Made by a program: the position numbers and the translations under genes
Shown: piece after piece, positions 36,173-49,820 of the stretch
How the letters are laid out: each line of letters starts with the position of its first letter
Position numbering within the stretch: the stretch's first letter is position 1
The notes under the pieces: model-generated
What the model saw: the letters and a program-made list of their open reading frames with translations, nothing else
Told to the model about the DNA's origin: nothing
The model's database searches: none
DNA from: Urechis unicinctus
Lineage: Eukaryota > Annelida > Polychaeta > Xenopneusta > Urechidae
NCBI GenBank assembly: GCA_034190875.2
Contig: CM067344.1
Span: 29,578,533 to 29,642,532 of the forward strand
Length of the DNA stretch: 64,000 nt
Direction: 5' to 3'

Positions 36173-36760
36173 AGCAATACGATTTGCTATTTATATTGTA
36201 ACAGGGTTTAGCAAGATGCTATATATAACCCTGTTGAACCACATACAAAGTGCTTCATTCACCGGTTTCAACTGACCTCTACGGTAGAACATAGAATCGT
36301 GTTGGTCCGTATATCATCTGACCGTATCTGACTCAATATCACCGATGACTCCTATCTCAGCTTTAAAACATCATGCAGTCGTTGTCGGATGTTATTATTA
36401 TCTCTTTGTGCGTGCTGTATTCAACTGCAAATGTGGACTGACACTGATAGTTTCGTCCTCCGTCTGCTTCAAAGTTGCAATGTCCCAGAAGACCTCTATC
36501 ATGTTTGCTTGAAAAGCCAAAGAAGTGGTCAATCGCGATGGTCTTAATAGAAGCACGAGCCGTGCTACCCAGATTTGTAGGTAACCATACATGACTTGGT
36601 AATGTGTTTGATATGGATGAGACAAATGAAGATAGAGTCTTGTCGTATGAAAAATACATTCTAGAAAGCAGCCATTTGTAGCTCCACGTGTGAAACACAT
36701 AAGGTTCAAATTGGGAAGACTGAATGTAAAGATGCAGCTTAGAACCATTTACACGGAACG

Positions 36761-38605
36761 GGGCCGTCTGGCTTTGCAGATGTTAAAATTGCTTACATTG
36801 AAATAAGGCACTTAAGTTATCTGTATCCTCAGCTGTCAAAACCATTTATTTTACAACCTAATTGGCTTTCGACTTGCTCTCCACTGTCCCGGCGGGTGAG
36901 GCCACCCAGGACCTCTGAGAAAGAGTCTGTCTGTGTTTGGGAGGCCGAGCCAAGCAAGTCGCTTAGATTCATCCCTCCTGAACTAGAGGTGCTGTTGTGG
37001 GAAGTGGCCAAAATCAGTTGAACAGATTCGTCCTTAGGCTCGTATTAAGTGCCCCTGGAAACAGTTTCAGTAAATAAGTTGTACTGTGTCCCTATGCAGT
37101 GCTAATATGGGCGACAGAATCTTGGGAATATTTTTTTACCAGGAAAGATAGACCTTTGTGTCTGTAGGGACTTTTCAGCCATCTATGTTATCAATACATT
37201 AAGTATGCCATAATTTCGCTCGTCATAGCTTAAAGGATGTCAATGTTTACAAACTGACAAATGAAAATACACATGGATACATACAACAGAAGTATTTCCT
37301 GCCAATGCATTTCCTCAAATGTAATAATGCAGTTCCCTTACTAAACATTTGCCTGCACCCCAAATGACAAGTGAGAGCAAGCTTCATGCGCCGCAGTGCT
37401 TGAATGTGACGCGTCAGTCTGTGATTCGTTACTGTCACTTAAGTTATCTGTTACCTCAGCTGCCAAAACCATTCCATTTACAACCTGTGTGACGAGAAAC
37501 AGCTGGATTGATATACTGGCAACTTGGTGATAAATTCATCAACATCTAAATAAGTATAAGTCGAGACCAGCCTAAAGGTTTAGCCAGCTGATCTCACCAG
37601 TTGTCGTTGACTTTTCTCGGAGGATCTCTGTCGCTTAGTTTGACTGTCATCGACTCCAACGTGGCTAAAGAGTCGGTATAGCTTCATTTCTTAGCCTAGG
37701 TTTCTTAAGAAATCCTTGACTTTTGAGCAGCTCTGGGTCAGTTTCATAAGTTTCATTCTCGAAATGATCAGAACATAGAACTGCTGTGTGGGTCGGCATC
37801 CAGTCTACATGCTTGACTTTTGTCACTTATATGCGGTGAATTTGCTGTCTCTCGAAACCAAAAAAACCTCACGCCTGTCTTCTCAATGTTCCGACAACCG
37901 AACGCAAAACATTAAAGCAGTATCATCACCAAGAAACGCACCAGACCGTGAAGAAAGAAGAGTAAGTCAGAATCTGTCAACCAACCATGAAGGCTGAAGA
38001 TGGCGTGGATTGTTCGCGAACAGCGCATGTGACGTTATTGTCCGGAAATTCCCGAATGTTATCGAGCAATATCTTGCAGGTTCGACGTAGAAAATGTGTA
38101 TCTCTAAATCATTTTTACGAGAACAAAATATGCTGAAGATGTGGAATTGCTTTACCTTTATTTTATATTTGCAACATCTGCTAATATTGCATTCAATGTA
38201 ATTTTCCTTAGCACTTCAAAATCGTATGATTTTAAGATTCCTGGAGGCTGTTTAAAAACAGTTGAACCCAATTTGGGTGCATTATTTAGTCTAAAATATA
38301 AGTCAATTCACTCATAGGAGAGAAAACAATCGGCATACATACAGTGCAACATTTGCTCGTTTCAAACAGCTTCAATTTAGAGGTCAAATAAGCAGATTGG
38401 GATATTGTTCAGGTTCATATTTCTATAATCACTAACAGCAGTCTGGGAAAACCTTGTGATATGGTCTAAGAAGAATAATAGTGCAATTGAATATGAATGT
38501 ATAAGAATGAACAAGATAAGGCAGCTACTGGTGAACTGGTAATATTAAAGATTATACTCTGTGTGTGATAGCAATTGGGTTATCTTTTAAGGGATGATAT
38601 TTATA
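36761..38605. repeat. Spacer S1 between unit B and fragment C'
   Basis: About 1.8 kb not found in unit A. It matches the later spacer S2: 36761-36815 matches about 55510-55562, 37415-38100 matches about 55762-56393, and 38120-38600 matches about 58006-58490. A ~50-bp piece (gcacttaagttatctgt...) occurs twice inside it, at about 36808-36860 and 37434-37485. A locally GC-richer minus-strand open frame lies at 36829-37011. The boundary with C' falls at about 38606, where the sequence becomes equivalent to A 10690. Confidence 0.75.
36829..37011 (-). other. Exon-like open frame, unidentified
   Basis: A 60-codon minus-strand frame in a locally GC-richer stretch of spacer S1. The product is Ser/Thr/Gln/Gly-rich (SGGMNLSDLLGSASQTQTD, then a region with GLTRRDSGEQ), ending KINGFDS and a stop. 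A plausible splice acceptor (pyrimidine-poor, ...cacaacag) lies at about 36995 on the minus strand. It is absent from S2, so no comparison can test selection. It could be the last exon fragment of a gene, a retrocopy, or chance. No family recognised. Confidence 0.2.
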
Positions 38606-38963
38606 TACTGGTTGTTGCCGAGATCCAGTAGAATGTGTGCAACCATAAGCGATTTCATATCAGGCATTCATGACTAAAGAAATGGAAGGGATTTTGTGGA
38701 GCGCGTAACAAACGCTCGCGAAACATCTTCTTTGTTTATTTGTTACAGTGCTTTCTGTATTGATAATATTTGAGATAAAACACCAACACTTTTTCTATCC
38801 ATGTTCAACACGGATCAAATGACAAAACAGTGATTTGTTTATCAACATTGTGCAAAATATTCCATGCAATCGTTCATGATTGTGTGTATAGTGTGGAGTG
38901 ATTCAAACAGATAGCTGACCATAGTATTGATTTCCAAATTCTCAACAATATCTAGCTTTTTAT

Positions 38964-39050
38964 AGGTATGGCTATGCTAACCATGTGACTAACTGAAATC
39001 AATTTTCCCTATGGCTATGCTAACTGTGTGACTAATTGGAAATCATCTTT
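38964..39050. repeat. 43-bp minisatellite (fragment C', ~2 copies)
   Basis: Two copies of the 43-bp unit. Confidence 0.85.
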
Positions 39051-39254
39051 CCTTATTCCAAGTGTCAAGCATCGGATAGACTAATTTCTCCTGCTATTAG
39101 AAACGTGTTAGAGAGACAACAACCAGAGCCAATGTGAAGGTCCAACATAGGGTTACTGCATTAGGTCATGATGATGCATGACGCATTAAACATGAAATGT
39201 ATGTCGAGAGCAGTAAGATAAATATAACTAGCTTAACTTCTTACTTGACGAGAT

Positions 39255-39500
39255 TGGTCAGGACATGCTTCCACTCGTGTTTAATTGTATCTCCATGATA
39301 AGTGACAGCTGACATTAGTGTCATTTAGACAATGTGGTGTTGTGTATAGTGACATGACATTTACGCCAACGCTGACCGTGACATCGCCGTGTAATGGACA
39401 TCACAACTAAGTGCCAACGAGTATGCCACCCAGGGAGACCGAGCTCAATTGGAAAGCGCACTGGGAAGCGTGGATAAACAACGAATAGGCAATCCCGAAC
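39255..39500 (+). repeat. tRNA-like module a3 (fragment C')
   Basis: gagctcaattgg at about 39440, with the following bases altered (aaagcgcactggg). Confidence 0.55.
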
Positions 39501-40799
39501 ACATGGAAAAAATTGAATTTTTACGCCACTTACCTGAATTGCCTGCACACGCCATATATCAATAGTTGAAAATGCAGAAATACCAATGATATATCGGAAA
39601 TGAACACAAACACAAACAGTGGATGAGTGGATGCAATGTTTTACTCTTCACCGTCACAGGTGATGCCGTTTTACAGTCTAACATCTTTACACCTCACAGT
39701 ACATTACATGTTATTTACTGTAATCTATCGCGAGGGTATTATATGCGTCCTTATGTCATCTAAGCACCTGCATCATATGTCATGCCTTCTTCTTCAGGTG
39801 CGATGGTAGTATTGTCAATTATTATATTTAGACTATTAAAAAGCATTGAAAGTATAATATACATTGCATGACAATGTTATATGAAACCTGTCATGAAAGT
39901 GCACCAGTAATTTGTCACAAATACGATTATTATTACCCATAAATTAAGTTATATCCTACAAGGTTGACATTGCGCCACTAGGTCTACCCCGGCTTCCGTT
40001 GGGCAATAAAAGCGCAAGCTGGCTGTTGTGTCAAGACCACACGATAGTACCGTTATTCAGATTCATTTAAACGTATAATTAATAATCCATAATGTTGCCG
40101 GTCTGTGAGGCAACAAGGTCGAGTTCTAGATAGCATCAAGTTCTGTTATATCAGCGAAACCATTTGCGAAACCTGATGTCACAATTTAAGTTAGTTTTGA
40201 GAATCTTTGCCAAATTAAAAAATTGATAATTGCTCGTTTACAGAGAACATTTAAAACAAGTCTTATCCCATGACGATGTCGCATTCACAGTATATGATTA
40301 CAGTATAATGTATCTATACGATTACAGTGTTGATTACTTACAATATATCAGCAGCTTTTTCCCCGGATATCTGGCAGAGATGGTACGTTTCTGTGTTCGG
40401 AATCAGTTTAGTCGTTACCATCATGAAATATATGTGTCAGAAAGCAATTTGTGTAAATGAAGTTTTCATATTTTAGATATTTATCATAATCATCGCTTAT
40501 TTACCACTGAAGGATTCACACTTATGACTAGGATGTATTGGGTAAAGTCAAAATGGTATTTGGTTTAAATGTCACTATACAATCTTATCGTGCATGACAG
40601 TTGGAGAAGGGGTCATATTAATGGATATAACGTGGAGAGACTCGTGGTAGGCGGTCAGGGCTCGACTCACAACAGCGAGATCCAGTGTGCATGTGTGTCG
40701 ACGAACCACTGGATTCAACCATGGCAATGTATGACACCATGGTTTTACATTAAACGTATGTCGTTGGCAGTTGGAGAACTATTACTAACGCTCCCCTTA

Positions 40800-41070
40800 C
40801 ATGGCGCCATAAATAACGACATGATTTGATCCATGCACTTTTGCGCCTCTTTAATTTTTCTATAATTTTGTAATGTATTGTCATATGCCAATAAATGGTG
40901 TTGTGGTGCCAGTTCGGTGTAATAGATACCACGTGGTACATTATAGCACTTGGTGTCATCGAGAATGTCATCAATGCCGGCAGAGCTCAATTGGTTGGAG
41001 TAAAGCACTCTGTGGGTAGCAAGGTTGAACAACGGATGGACATTCCGAGGCACGAAGCAAAGTATTACAC
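40800..41070 (+). repeat. tRNA-like module a4 (fragment C')
   Basis: Complete module; gagctcaattggttggag at about 40985 and agcaaggttgaacaac downstream. Confidence 0.6.
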
Positions 41071-43481
41071 GAGCTACACAAATCGCTGGCACGCGCCATG
41101 AGTTAATTTACAAAAAGTTTTTAATGTATCTCGGAAATGAACGTCAACGGAAGCTGGGGATGAGTGGTTGCAAAGTCCGTCCCTGTTACTAGTGGTTCAA
41201 TTCAGCATCCAGTCAGCGTTACACCTCACATAACATTAGATGCCATTTACTGTATCATCATACAACATCCATAGGCTGCCGTGTTCTCTTAACACACCTG
41301 CCATGAAGATGCACTTTACACAATTCCGCCGTGACTGAATGTAAGAGAAGGCTACCGTCTCAGATGACAGAATACTCTCCTCCATTAGTCTCTAAGTATC
41401 GCGGTTATGATCATGGTTTCTGCTCACCATTTAATTCGAAAACTACCGAATGACCACGAAACAATGCAGTATTTGAAATGTCTTATAAGGAAGGACGAGC
41501 ATTGGTATCAAATTATGAAAGCATCACGATTGGATGCCAAAAAACGCTAGGTATGGATGGAAGGAGTTGCTTAAAATTATCATATCAATCATTATTATTA
41601 AAAAAAACTAAGATGATATTTCGTTATTTTGGGAAATGTCCACGGGATGCTCTTTGCAAACGAGTGTAGCTCATGGCATATTCTACAGTATTATGCTGTC
41701 TCACCGATATGCTAATTAGACCGGTTATAATTATACTTCATGCCCTGGCTGTGTTGGGCCATTACCAAGTTATACGGATGTGACGATACAATTGTTAGCA
41801 TATCAGTCGTCTTAGTCTATGACCATTTCGTATAATTCGGGTGTAACGCATCACAATAAATATGATCAACAATTCATGTCTCACAACAAACGCCTGAGTC
41901 TGAAATGTCTATAATGCGATTTCGACCTTAAGTTGTTCATTTCAAATGAGTGTGCATATGGTATCTCTGGATAAACACCTTATCCATTCCGAGTATTAAC
42001 TAGGCTTTTGTTATAAACATTAAATTATCCACGGAAATGACCCTAAAGTATATACCGAGTGCATAGCATAGCACACTTACTAGATATCAATGTAATGCCG
42101 AACGCGTTAAGGATGGGGTCTTGACGGAATACTGCATTGTATTGGCAACATCATTGATCACTGTTATTACATAAAACACAATTAGATGACGTCAGCGTCA
42201 GTACATCTGTAAATATATTTTACACAAAGGCAACGAGGTGTCACACACAAAACATCTAGGCATCAAGTAGAGATGGTCAATTGACCGTTATTGCCATTAG
42301 ATAACAAGGTTGTTCTTTCATAAATATCGGTGCATGGGCGATCTTGATTGGCAATTGCCTGTGCTATTTGACGTGACTGAATTAACAGCGTGTGGGAGGG
42401 GGGGGGCGCTGGTGGTCAATTATTGACACATAGCTACGGTGCAATTGGATGTGTTGATAAAAGGGAAAGATAACATTTCAAATAACAACGAAAGTAGCTA
42501 CACACGTCAATAACAGTACATATAACAAGTCAAACGATATCTACTGAATATTAGATGAGGAAACCTATGAATATATTAAGGTTAATTCATAAATTTTAAA
42601 GGGAGTTTTTAAATGCGGAAGTGCAGTCCTGTCAAATCGTCCAATGAAGCTTAAAACTTTTCTGAAAAGACGATTGTTTATGCCACAATTAAGTGGTATT
42701 AACACGAATATGCAACATGATGTTTCATCTTACGACACTATCATTATCATTACTTTAGAGCTCATTGCATATTCTGCTGTATTATGTTGGCTCACTGATA
42801 TGTTAATCAGCACGGTTATGAGTCAAAATTAAATCATGGTGGCGTTGGGACATCACCAAGGGATACAGATATGACGATGTAATTTTGCCTATTACGCCGT
42901 TCTGTGCTATGAGTGTAACTCATCAATGTGGAAGATGAGTTGTCATACGTGTTTAAGTGGTAGTCACATGAGAACGAAAAGACAATTGTTTTTGTTACCA
43001 TAGTGATAAATTTTTTCCATCTATTTAGCATATAATGGTTGCTAATGTGATTAACTTAAATCCTATAAATCGCAAGTGGAGTTATCATAAGATACGCCTG
43101 AGTCTACTGTCTTTAATTCGAGTTCGACTAATAGTAAGTTGTGTATGTTCACTGAGTGTTCATTTGATATTGACTGGCGGAACCGGAACCGAGTTATCAA
43201 CACTATTATAAATAAACAACACCATTAGTATAAAAAAGATTTGATACATTTCCGTCGTATGGTTTCTGGATATGTCATGGTGTAGATACGCATTATTAAC
43301 TCTGACTAAATGAATTTACTTTAAAGCAAACAAAAAAGTCACCAATGGCAGCCAATGAATGGCACAATATATATGTATATAAATCACTGATACCCCCGTC
43401 GAAGTACGTGGGTTTATACTTTGAATGGTGACAGTTATGAATAAAACGCTAACAAATAAAGGTGTGATGTTTGCAAAAATA

Positions 43482-43760
43482 TGATGCATCATTATTGACC
43501 TTATTAGATGATCCCTTGCTACAAATCCTAGTCACTGAAAAACATTTTGTACACTGAACACATTTAAGGGTTTTGTCAGCCTCAGTGTATAGAAAAAGTA
43601 CTTGACCTTTATTGCCACTTGATATCAAGATCGAAATTATTAGTTCATACCTGTTGATGCCATTGCAGATATGCTCGTCTATTGCCCGTACAATATATGT
43701 GCTACTTGAATTTGTTAGAATGGAATATTGCAGGTGAAGCGATTGAGGACACTTAGCCAT
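43482..43760 (-). pseudogene. Decayed C2H2 zinc-finger-like relic (unit C)
   Basis: Same 103-codon frame as in unit B with one or two substitutions; C4, C32 and C67 spacing and the KCVQCTKCFS core are kept. It lies in the first part of unit C, which is near-identical to B. No promoter, splice or polyadenylation signals could be tied to it. Confidence 0.38.
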
Positions 43761-44159
43761 GCAGCGTTTAGAGTAAATAAAAACCTAGATCAAACTCTGA
43801 TGACTATAAAAAGCCCAATATAAAATGAACTGGATCGGGTGCTAAGAACACAATGAATATATCATTATACATTTGGAAGTTTGTAGAGATTTATTTAAGC
43901 ACCGTCTAGTGTAATGAAGTGGACAACTGCTACCAATGCTCAAAGGATTCGATAAGTATATACAATAATGTGTTATTGCACCCGAGCATTCGAATGAGCA
44001 TACAACAATTCACCTAGCACAATTATTAGTGATAAGCATACATTGCAGTAAGTAATTCTACAAAGCACATGACACCACCATCCAATAAATTTATTTGACG
44101 TTGCAGGAAAGGCATAGGTTAGAAATGCATGCATAGATAGCCGTACAGCCAAGGTCAGC

Positions 44160-44360
44160 TCGTGGATAAAATATCACCCAATGCTACTGTGTTGCATCAT
44201 GAGCCTTTAAATCACCTCAGCCTGAGACAGACAGGATTTTCTAACGCAAGATGACATCTAATCCAGAAACGAAATTGGATGCTATGTACAATTGCCTTAA
44301 TGTGATATCAAATATGCTTTAGTGTGGCAGCAAGGTGTTTGAAGGACAATTTACAGCATC
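44160..44360 (+). repeat. Module P2 (unit C)
   Basis: Equivalent to 22558-22760 but more diverged; lies just after the B/C similarity drop at about 44095. Confidence 0.5.
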
Positions 44361-45664
44361 CAAATTTAGCATCTTTGTTCTGATGTAATTTATTGGATAC
44401 CAAGAATTTGCTTTTCCTCTGATGCTATTATCTAATGGCGTAAATGATGATGTATCATGGTGATGACTGCTTCTCACGGTTATATTCGCAATTTATACAT
44501 TTTATACTTTTTGAATCGTTCATGCAGTTTCAGTATCTGCCAAATGTATAACAAAGCCATATTTGCAATATGTGTGTTTCATAATTGCATGGCAGATTCA
44601 TAATAAATATTGGAGGTATGGTTTGAGCTTGCCACATGAAAATGCGCTTACTGATATCCCAATGTGATGGAGCTTCTCAGTTGTGGATTTAACATGTCCG
44701 AACTTAATGGGATGGTCGTGTTTCTTTCCATGTAAAAAGACAGCGATACTCATCATTAAATACTGTAATTTCGTTTTCTTTGCATTGCGTCTAAAAATAC
44801 GTGAGCAGCAAAAGGCATGTCGCGCTGGAAATGCTATTCCATAAGGAATGGTTAATTTTCTGCAGCCGTTCGTTATGCAATGCTGTTGTCAGTTTTTGTT
44901 TGTATATGTTTAACGATCTCAAGGCTTGTTTGCAACAGAATGATTCTTCTTATGCATTCCAAATGGTATAGTGTTACGCTATTATCAGCTGCGACTGTGG
45001 TTACATTATAGATGAACTTAACTATATTGAAGCGAGATGTTCATTACGAACCTTCAGTAATGACAACGTGCCATGCTCAATTGTTTTTCATAATTGCAAG
45101 GTTTGGTGTGCTTTATTGCACATGGTCCCTCCCCTCTCTTATTCATGGTAATTCATGGAATCTTACCTTCCAATTATGCAAAACGTTATACCGATAAGAA
45201 TCTAACTGGCAATCAACTACGCACTGACTATATCAATAAACACGGCTAATGCGTGAGTCTCGACAATAATGATTAATATATTTGTCTCGTGTAAATGTTT
45301 CGTTGCAGCAGATATCTCTCCCTTTTGTCTCTCGTTTAACGACTGCATATCATTTAGTAACTATTCAACGTGGACAACAAACGTCTTTTGTCTTGGCTGG
45401 CGTCGGATGATATAGCCAATAAATTTAGTTCATTATGATGACATGATTCAGCAATTATGGAGCATGTCTATGCTGTGATACAAAAAGTCTGAATGAGATA
45501 ATGTATCGTTGCTGTGCGATTCAAACATTAATGGAATTATTGAACAACCGAATGAGCAGACTAAATGCGCTGTGTAGCAATTTGGCCGACCGTGGGGGCA
45601 TCAAATCGTAATTGCATTATTTGCTCAACTTAGAAAGTACCTCCATTAGTGCTGTCTCGTTCTA

Positions 45665-45875
45665 CGTCAGGTCAAGTATTACACAACTTTGGATGGTAAC
45701 CATAGCTTACCTGGTGACATTTACGGCAATCTATAACGTTGTCAGGGTGGTGTAATGGATATCAGGTTGTACATATTACGACTAATTGCCAATGACAATG
45801 TGTCCAGGGAAGGCATAGTTCGACTAGGCAACGCACGCAGTGGATGATAGCGAAGTGGAACATTGAATCAGCAAT
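45665..45875 (+). repeat. tRNA-like module a1 (unit C)
   Basis: Equivalent to A 7650-7870, with a small deletion in the A-box-like part (catagttcgactagg). Confidence 0.5.
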
Positions 45876-47509
45876 CTGCGAACAGCGACTACCTCAAAAG
45901 TAGCAAGACTCACTTGTACGCGCAAAGTTAAGGAAATAATTGTCAGCGCAAACATCCGTGACTTAATATCAAGGAAGACACCTACCCCAGCATAGAGAAC
46001 TAACAAATGAACTTTAAAAGTGTCGCTAGGTATAGAAAATATATCCAAGTGGATTCCATGCTAATGCTAAATATTGAGACATATTTAATATGAACCCCAT
46101 CACCTCACATTCGGAGCCACCTCCGAAACCTACATCGTGTTGCTTTTCTTTATTAACATATAAATTAGCCTTACAAGACTAACGAAAGGCATTTGGTATA
46201 GTTGTAAAAATATGAACTAGTTTGTTTTTATATTAGGAAAACTAAGATGATAATTCATCGGCGTATATCCATTATATTAGAAGTAAAAGTGTGACATTGA
46301 TAAATAGAACGTTAGATTAACTATTTATAATTAAACGGGATATAGCAAGGTGTTAACTGCTACCTTCTTTAAGCACATACAAATCGCTACATTCACCGGT
46401 TGCAACTGCCTCTATGGTGGAATACAGAAGAGTGTTGGTCATTCTATCCTCTAACTACATTAGGCACGCAGAGTGTATCTCTTAAAGTGCTACACAAATG
46501 TTATTACACAACCTTCATTCTCTGCTATCATGGAAGCATACCCTGAAGTTAAATTTGTATATACGTCTGTCATCAAGTGCTACTTCGATTGTTTCTATAA
46601 CACGACTATTTGTAGATTGTTTATTTAACTTTCGAGGGTACAAAGTGAGGGATACAAACTAAGTATCGACGCATATCATAATCAAATGGAATCATCATAA
46701 CCCCTGCCTAGGATTTCTATATTCCACGCTAGAAGCCTTTTGTGTACTGATCCGTCAGGTAACTGAAGGGGTACATTCTATACTATTGTGCGATATCGCT
46801 TACATTCACATCCATTAGCTTACAAAGCCTGCTACACGCGTATCATGCAACCAAGATCTAGTTCTGTTAATATCGCCTGCAACGTCATAGAAGAAAAAGG
46901 TCGGGCTAGCCAGCTGTGCACGAAAGCATTCAACCGGTAGGGCGGGAAATGTATTTGGTGCAGATAGTGAACTGGTGGTCTAGTGGTTTTAACGAAATGC
47001 TGACATTGATGATATTTGTCGTGATAATCAGCAGCTACTACATTGCAGTAGCGTCCACTTACTGGTGATGAACTCTCGTGCATAAACTGTCTAGCCATGA
47101 ATCTAGAATGTGCACTTAATCCTTATTTCCTTTAAATAAAAAGGTCGAATATTTCCTTCATACATGTTGGTCCAATGGCAGTTATGCTTAAAGTTGTTTA
47201 TGATTGAATTTACAATGCCGGCAATTGATAACACCTAGCTGCGATGGAATAAGGATGGGCTTGATAAAATATCTAACGATAACGTTAATAATTATATAAT
47301 GACCGATGAAATCATGCCAGTCACTTCATACAACGGTGCTGACTACATGTAACTGTTAACATGGAAACTAAACGCACACATCAATATTAAGCGCTGTTGC
47401 ACTGATTTGCAATTTTACACTGAGTAGTGCATTCAAGAAGATATAAAGTTCCTCCATGGCAGTATGCAGGTCCAAAGGCGGTGTATTACAACACTCAAAA
47501 CCTATGTAT

Positions 47510-48190
47510 AAACAGAAGCAGAACAGAGAAAGCTTGAGGTAGAAGCAGAACAGAGAAAGCTTGAGGTAGATGGAGAACAGAGAAAGCTTGAAGTGGAAGC
47601 AGAACAGAAAAAGCTTGAGATAGATACAGAACAGAGAGAGCATGAGGTAGATACAGAACAGAGAAAGCTTGCGGTAGAAGCAGAACAGAGAAAGCTTGAG
47701 ATGGAGATGGCATTGCGCGATAAAGAGGCAGCTCTAGCACATGGTCTTGAGTTTAAACGGTTGTTATTACATGAAGTTTAACAAGACCAAGAGTCAGTCA
47801 CGCAACTATATCCACATAAGAGGTGAACGACCAAAGCTATCAAAGTTTGTTGACCGCCAAGACGAAATAAATAGTTATCTATTGCGGTTTGATCGCTAAG
47901 CAACAATTTTATGATACAAGGGAAAGGGACTCTTCTCTCATTGGTCTATTTACTGGATTTAACGGGATTCATATTCGATTATGTCAGAAACGGACGCTTG
48001 TAAATATTGTCTTTTTGATGCGCAGTTCATTTAAACATTAGCAGACTTGTTGATCAAGCAGCAGTTAATCATTTCTGTTTAATTTAATTCATATTTGTTA
48101 CATCACCATCTGGTTGCTCCCAGCACATGTTGAAATGGATACTCGAAACCGACCTCAGCAGGGAGTTAATTCACATCCAGACAAGCTTGT
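47510..48190 (+). pseudogene. Retrotransposon Gag-like relic (unit C)
   Basis: About seven 27-bp coiled-coil repeats (47510-47700), the A/E/K-rich helix ending in a stop at about 47779, and in another frame KFVDRQDEINSYLLRFDR (47843-47896) ending at a TAA. Downstream bases match A 10500-10680 (ttgatcaagcagcagttaat at about 48050). Truncated upstream, so the N-terminal part seen in B is absent. Confidence 0.6.
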
Positions 48191-49237
48191 TTGAATATAC
48201 TCGGTCAAAGCAAAACTTCCTCAAGTAGAATCTGGACGCCCATCGGTGCCTAGATCCGGTAATATATGTTCAGCCACAAGTGATTTCTTATCAGGTATTT
48301 ATGACTAAAGCAATGGAAAGGGATTTAGTGGAGCGCGTGACAAACATTTGATATTCAACACGGGGGATCCAACGTGTTTTGATTATCAATAGTTTGCAAA
48401 ATACTCCATGCAGTCACTTCCACGTGGATTTTACGCTTCTCTCCCAGCAAGACAAACAGTGATTTAAATCTGGGGATGCTCGCGTTATTATAGTCACTCC
48501 GTATGCTGTATCAGGTAGCGGAATTATGATTGAAGTAATAGTTCGCTCCTCTTAAAAACCTGTTTTAAAAGAACATAAAGGTAACGCTGGCGTGCAGTTG
48601 GTTACAAAGCTGTATATATCAATGCACAAATAACCTTATTCTAACGTTAAACTTTCGGGTGTTCGGGAACTTACGGCCCATAAATAGTGACGTGTCCTGG
48701 TATCTGCGACCAGCCGAATCGTATCACACATATTAAGGCCTGTGTTGGCTTGCAAGCCCCTTGTATTCATACGCTATGTCACCAGAACGTTATGACACAA
48801 TGGCCGCCCTTTCATCCGCCGCACACATGTGGCGCCTTGCGGCCGACCGGCAACAACACTTGCAATCACTGCAGACCCATTTAATGTAATGAATGTAACA
48901 CGCACGTCGATTGTTATCAGCCAGCGTTATAAATGACTCGGGTATTCCCAATGCCTTCTCCTTCACCCAACATAAAACGGATTAGTCTTCCTGGCTTTTG
49001 CAAGCCACGAAGAACCGCCATTTTGTGAATGAATTTGTGTTGATGGGATGAAGCGGACAAGATCAGTTGATGACACATAGCTAAGATGCAATTTTATGGG
49101 GTTGATTAAACTTAGAAGATAAAATGTCTAGGGTCAAAGCAAATAACTACACAAAACGGTAACAATGCACATAACAAGATAACTGATATAGTGCATAGTA
49201 TTGATTTTCAAATTCCCATCTATATCTAGCTCTTTTA

Positions 49238-49362
49238 TAGGTAAGGCTATGTTAACTGGGTGACTTATTGGAATCAACTTTCCCTATGGCTATGCTAACT
49301 ATATGACTAATTGGAATCAACTTTCCCTACGGCTATGCTATCTTTGTGACTAATTGGAAATT
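49238..49362. repeat. 43-bp minisatellite (unit C, ~3 copies)
   Basis: Three copies of the 43-bp unit. Confidence 0.85.
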
Positions 49363-49564
49363 ATCTCTCCTTATCCCAAGTGTCAAGCATCGGATAGACT
49401 AATTTCTCTTGTTATTAGAAACGTAGTAGAGAGACAACAACCAGAGCCAATGTGAAGGTCCAACATAAGGTTACTGCATTAATACGTAATGATGCATGAC
49501 GCCTTAAACATGAAATGTATGTCGAGTGCAGTAAGATAAATATATCTAGATTTACTTCTTACAT

Positions 49565-49820
49565 GACAAGATCGGACATGCTTCCACCAGTGCTTAATTG
49601 TATCTCCTTTAGTGACAGCTGACATCAGCGGTATTTAAGACAATGACGTGCTGTGTTTGGTGACATGACATTTACGCCATAGCTGACCGTGCCATCGACA
49701 AGTAATGACCATCACAACTAAGTGCCAACGAGAATGCCACACAGGCTAACCGAGCTCAATTGGTTGGGGCATTTCACGCACTGGAGAGGATGAACAACGA
49801 ATGGGCCATCCCGAACACGT
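49565..49820 (+). repeat. tRNA-like module a3 (unit C)
   Basis: gagctcaattggttggggc at about 49750; otherwise as in the other a3 copies. Confidence 0.55.

Larger units (their letters stand above)
38606..41961. repeat. Macro-repeat fragment C' (3.4 kb, truncated both ends)
   Basis: Direct-orientation fragment equivalent to about A 10690-14582. It includes the 43-bp minisatellite and tRNA-like modules a3 and a4. In several places it is closest to unit A, for example around 41480-41575. It has its own ~165-bp deletion at about 41868 (between the equivalents of A 14334 and 14492). It ends abruptly in ...gtgcatatg and is fused there to sequence equivalent to A 527 / B 18778. Confidence 0.85.

Noticed and set aside
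35876..36211. 111-codon plus-strand frame
   Set aside because: Lies across the SINE and its target-site duplications; non-coding element.
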